Assembly (NCBI GenBank): GCA_947169005.1
Contig: CAMVOG010000029.1
Coordinates: forward strand, 1-14,291
DNA from: an uncultured Clostridia bacterium
Lineage (GTDB): Bacteria > Bacillota > Clostridia > Oscillospirales > Oscillospiraceae
Length of the DNA: 14,291 nucleotides
Direction of reading: 5' to 3'
The notes under the pieces were generated by a model that saw only the letters and a program-made list of their open reading frames with translations, had not been told where the DNA came from and did no database searches. The translations under genes were made by a program, and so were the position numbers. Shown here in pieces: positions 12,216 through 14,291 of this stretch; the first letter of the stretch is position 1; each line of letters starts with the position of its first letter.

Positions 12216-13001
12216 TCACCCCTCTATCCGTATCGCTTCCGCTCCGACGCACTTGCCTGTGGACGGCTCGATCTCAAAGACCGCGCCTTCCAGCTTGCAG
12301 GGGCCGTCGGCGGCGGCGAAGCGCTCCTTCACGCTGCCCCGGAACATGGCGACCGACTGCTCCGGGCGCACGCCCAGGACGGAGCGGGCGGGGCCCGTCA
12401 TGCCCAGGTCCGTGATATAGCCAGTGCCCTTGGGGAAAACGGCGGCGTCGGAGGTCTGCACGTGGGTGTGGGTGCCCCAGAGGGCGGTGACGCGCCCATC
12501 CAGCATATACGCCATGGCCTGCTTTTCGGAGGTGGCCTCCGCGTGGAAATCCACCAGCGTGACGGCGCAGGGCTCCTCCTTCAGGAGCTTATCCACCAGC
12601 AGGAAGGGATTGTCGGGGCCGAAGTCCATGCCGCAGCGCCCGATGAGGTTGACGACCTTCACGGGCCCGAAGGGGGAGTCGAAAACGCCCATGCCCCGGC
12701 CCGGCACCTGGGGGGCGAAGTTCGCCGGGCGCAGGATATAGGGGCAGTCGTCCAGATAGGGCAGGATCTCCCGGCGGCTGAACGTGTGGTTGCCCAGGGT
12801 GACCACGTCCGCCCCGGCGGCGAACATGTCCTCCGCCTGCTCCGGCGTGAGGCCAAGCTGGGAGGCGTTCTCCCCGTTCACCACCGTGAAGGAGGCCCCC
12901 GTCATTTTGATGAGGCTCCTGAGGTGCTTTTGCAGGTACGCAAGGCCGCTTTTCGCCACCACGTCCCCCACGGCCAGTATTTTTACGGTCTTTTCCGCCA
13001 T
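12216..13001 (-). CDS. ymdB: YmdB-family metallophosphoesterase (TIGR00282-like)
   Basis: A 261-residue calcineurin-like phosphoesterase of the YmdB family, the full expected length. Metal-site motifs appear in order: GDV (12-14), NGENA (42-46), GNHTF (70-74), DFHAEATSEK (151-160) and GTHTHVQT (176-183). In Bacillus subtilis YmdB is a 2',3'-cyclic nucleotide phosphodiesterase that affects the choice between biofilm and motility; the same activity is inferred here. The family's usual D after GNHT(W/F) is S75 in this protein, and the first motif GDVVAKSG deviates from GDI(V)GKPG. The ATG at 13001 follows GGGAGG by about 8 bases. The RNase Y gene often found upstream in Firmicutes is absent; a DUF3298 protein is there instead. 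Confidence 0.92.
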   Translation of the reverse strand: MAEKTVKILAVGDVVAKSGLAYLQKHLRSLIKMTGASFTVVNGENASQLGLTPEQAEDMFAAGADVVTLGNHTFSRREILPYLDDCPYILRPANFAPQVPGRGMGVFDSPFGPVKVVNLIGRCGMDFGPDNPFLLVDKLLKEEPCAVTLVDFHAEATSEKQAMAYMLDGRVTALWGTHTHVQTSDAAVFPKGTGYITDLGMTGPARSVLGVRPEQSVAMFRGSVKERFAAADGPCKLEGAVFEIEPSTGKCVGAEAIRIEG

Positions 13002-13038
13002 ATTCTTCGCCTCCCGCGTTTTTTACGCTATGTCACGG

Positions 13039-13066
13039 CGGGGAAAGGAGGATCCGCCTTTCCCCG
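13039..13066 (-). terminator. Hairpin between the DUF3298 gene and the ymdB-like gene (possible attenuator)
   Basis: A perfect 10-bp stem (13039-13048 with 13057-13066) around an 8-base loop containing GGATCC, ten bases after the DUF3298 stop codon. No U-run follows at once on the minus strand, so it may be a partial terminator or a 3'-end stabiliser. No clear promoter for the ymdB-like gene was found in the remaining 37 bases, which favours partial read-through. Confidence 0.45.
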
Positions 13067-13075
13067 TCCGATGCT

Positions 13076-14291
13076 TTATTCGACTACGTAGAGGATCGCC
13101 CCGCCGCCGTCCAGGCCCAGCAGACAGCTTTGCTCCTCGCCGTCGCCTCCGCGCCAGCGCAGGCGCAGGGAGGGAACGAGGCCGGGCGTCAGCCCCCGCA
13201 GCAGCAGGGTCTCGCCCTCCGCCAGGCGGCCGCAGCAGAGCAGCACGCCGTCGGAGGCGGGCAGGAAGGTCCCCTCCGGGGCATAGCGGTAGTCCAGCCG
13301 CTCCAGCTCAAGATCGTAGACGGTCCCCTCGGGAGCAAGGCGCAGGGAGCCCTCGCCCTCTCCGCAGGCGCAGACGAAGCTCGCGGCCTCGCCGCCGTCC
13401 GCCTCCGCCTGCAGCCAGGCACGCCCGTCCTCCCGCTCGGCGGGCAGCAGCGCGGGGGAGAGCAGGTCTTCCACCAGAGCGTAGGGCACCGTGAAGTGCG
13501 GCATTCCCAGGGACAGGGTCCCCAGCATATACTCCGGGGCCACGAAAACCAGCCCCTCCTCGCTGAGATACCAGTTGGGGTCCGCCGCCAGCTCCGGCAG
13601 CAGCTCCGGATAGTCGGGCACGATCACGCCCGGGGCGTACTCCGCCTGGATGGCGGCGGCCATATGCTCCGCGCAGCGCTGGCGCAGGGCCTCCGGGTCC
13701 GGGGAAAGGTCCTCAAAGCGCAGGAGCTTCCCGTCCGAGAGCCGATAGGTGCCCCCGTGGACCATGGTGCCGCCGTGGGCCCCGCCCGTATAGAAATAAT
13801 CGTTGTAAAGCAGGCTCAGCACCCGGCTGTCGCAGCGGGCGGCCTCAATGGTGCGGCGCTGGAGAAAGGTGGGGAAGCGGCTCGTCTGCCCCTCCTCGGC
13901 GAAGCCGGGGTAGATCTCGTCCTCCGCCATGGCCAGCAGGCGGTGGCGCCCGTCCTCCCCGGTCATGGAGCGCTGCAGCACCTCCAGGTCCTCCTGCAGG
14001 GAGCTGTTGATCTGCGCCTCCAGGCGCAGGGGCGCATTCAGCAAGCGGAGCCGGGGCAGCGCCGTCGTTACCCGCAGCAGCACCGTTTCCCCGTCCGCGG
14101 CGGTGTAGGCGGTGCTTTCCTCCTGCAGGGTCACGAGGGCCCGGGGGCTCTCCGCCGTCTCCGGCGGCAGCGGCTCGGGGGCCTCCTCGGGCTCCTCAAG
14201 CTCGGCGGGCTCCTCCTCGGGCGCGGTCTCTTCCCCGGCAGGGGCGGGCTCCTCCTCGGGGAGCTCCTCCGGGGCTTCCCCGGGCGCGGCC
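13076..14291 (-). CDS. Extracytoplasmic DUF4163/DUF3298 (RsiV/PdaC-like) protein, 5' end cut by window
   Basis: An open frame of 404 residues runs to the window edge; the true start lies outside. The first 52 visible residues are a Glu/Pro/Ala-rich stalk in the same frame as the folded part, so the GTG at 14134 is internal and not the start. Then comes a DUF4163-like segment (RLEAQINSSLQEDLEVL) and the DUF3298 hallmark LYNDYFYTGGAHGG near 109-122 counted from that GTG codon, with YRLSDGKLLRFEDLSPD and GLVFVAPEYML...FTVPYALVEDLL. These domains occur in the anti-sigma factor RsiV, which binds lysozyme, and in the deacetylase PdaC. An additional C-terminal domain of about 120 residues contains a CAC and a CC pair and ends at an ILYVVE terminus; I do not recognise it. 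The stalk implies a signal peptide, lipobox or membrane helix upstream. Confidence 0.85.
   Translation of the reverse strand, partial: AAPGEAPEELPEEEPAPAGEETAPEEEPAELEEPEEAPEPLPPETAESPRALVTLQEESTAYTAADGETVLLRVTTALPRLRLLNAPLRLEAQINSSLQEDLEVLQRSMTGEDGRHRLLAMAEDEIYPGFAEEGQTSRFPTFLQRRTIEAARCDSRVLSLLYNDYFYTGGAHGGTMVHGGTYRLSDGKLLRFEDLSPDPEALRQRCAEHMAAAIQAEYAPGVIVPDYPELLPELAADPNWYLSEEGLVFVAPEYMLGTLSLGMPHFTVPYALVEDLLSPALLPAEREDGRAWLQAEADGGEAASFVCACGEGEGSLRLAPEGTVYDLELERLDYRYAPEGTFLPASDGVLLCCGRLAEGETLLLRGLTPGLVPSLRLRWRGGDGEEQSCLLGLDGGGAILYVVE

Noticed and set aside
11475..13001. Anti-phage defence island built on the ATPase
   Set aside because: Only one ATPase is present, with no nuclease, reverse transcriptase, NTP-sensing or toxin partner, and the neighbours are housekeeping genes.
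13049..13056. GGATCC palindrome as an operator
   Set aside because: It is simply the loop of a longer hairpin and a six-base palindrome is expected by chance at this length.

Overview
The window reads as chromosomal DNA from a GC-rich member of the Clostridia, most likely Oscillospiraceae/Ruminococcaceae. The basis is strong Gram-positive Shine-Dalgarno sites (AGGAGG-type), the gene order cdsA-dxr-rseP-ispG, a YmdB-type phosphoesterase, a PLP-free alanine-racemase-like gene coupled to mutL, and intergenic repeats of a style I associate with gut Firmicutes. No integrase, transposase, phage gene, CRISPR array, rRNA or tRNA is visible. The taxonomic call is inference.

Layout. Almost everything is on the minus strand, so it is described here from high to low coordinates. 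At 13076-14291 is a window-truncated extracytoplasmic DUF4163/DUF3298 (RsiV/PdaC-like) protein. A 74-bp gap with a hairpin leads to a YmdB-like metallophosphoesterase (12216-13001) and, 12 bp on, a small ABC-type ATPase (11475-12203). A shared hairpin at 11449-11471 separates these from the only plus-strand gene, a GT4 glycosyltransferase (10228-11442) with a near-consensus promoter. Back to back with it is a minus-strand promoter (10121-10148) serving a lipoprotein gene (8691-10001) and, without an evident terminator, cdsA (7847-8665), dxr (6705-7856), rseP (5677-6729) and ispG (4421-5467). The cdsA, dxr and rseP genes overlap one another; rseP and ispG are split by about 209 bp of repeats. 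Next come a four-helix small membrane protein (3854-4258) with its own promoter and terminator, an alanine-racemase-fold pseudoenzyme (2639-3700) overlapping mutL (678-2642) by ATGA, rpsO (220-486) with its own promoter, and the first codons of a gene that by position should be pnp (1-38).

How the genes work together. cdsA makes CDP-diacylglycerol for phospholipids; dxr and ispG are two steps of the MEP isoprenoid pathway; rseP is the site-2 protease. The set is an envelope-precursor operon, and the lipoprotein and glycosyltransferase beside it also suggest envelope work. rpsO-pnp is the classic translation/RNA-decay pair, and here the spacer carries two long stem-loops like the RNase III-processed pnp leader of enterobacteria.

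The most unusual content is non-coding. Four short tandem arrays, all with an exact 7-bp period but different unit sequences, sit at 4388-4422, 5491-5518, 5646-5680 and 10050-10112. Two run into the stop codons of ispG and rseP, one begins at the predicted transcription start of the lipoprotein-cdsA operon, and two flank a multi-hairpin palindromic repeat placed inside the essential operon. They resemble the heptanucleotide STRR repeats of cyanobacteria in form. The second notable item is the alanine-racemase homologue that has lost every PLP-contact residue I can align, yet is intact and translationally coupled to mutL.
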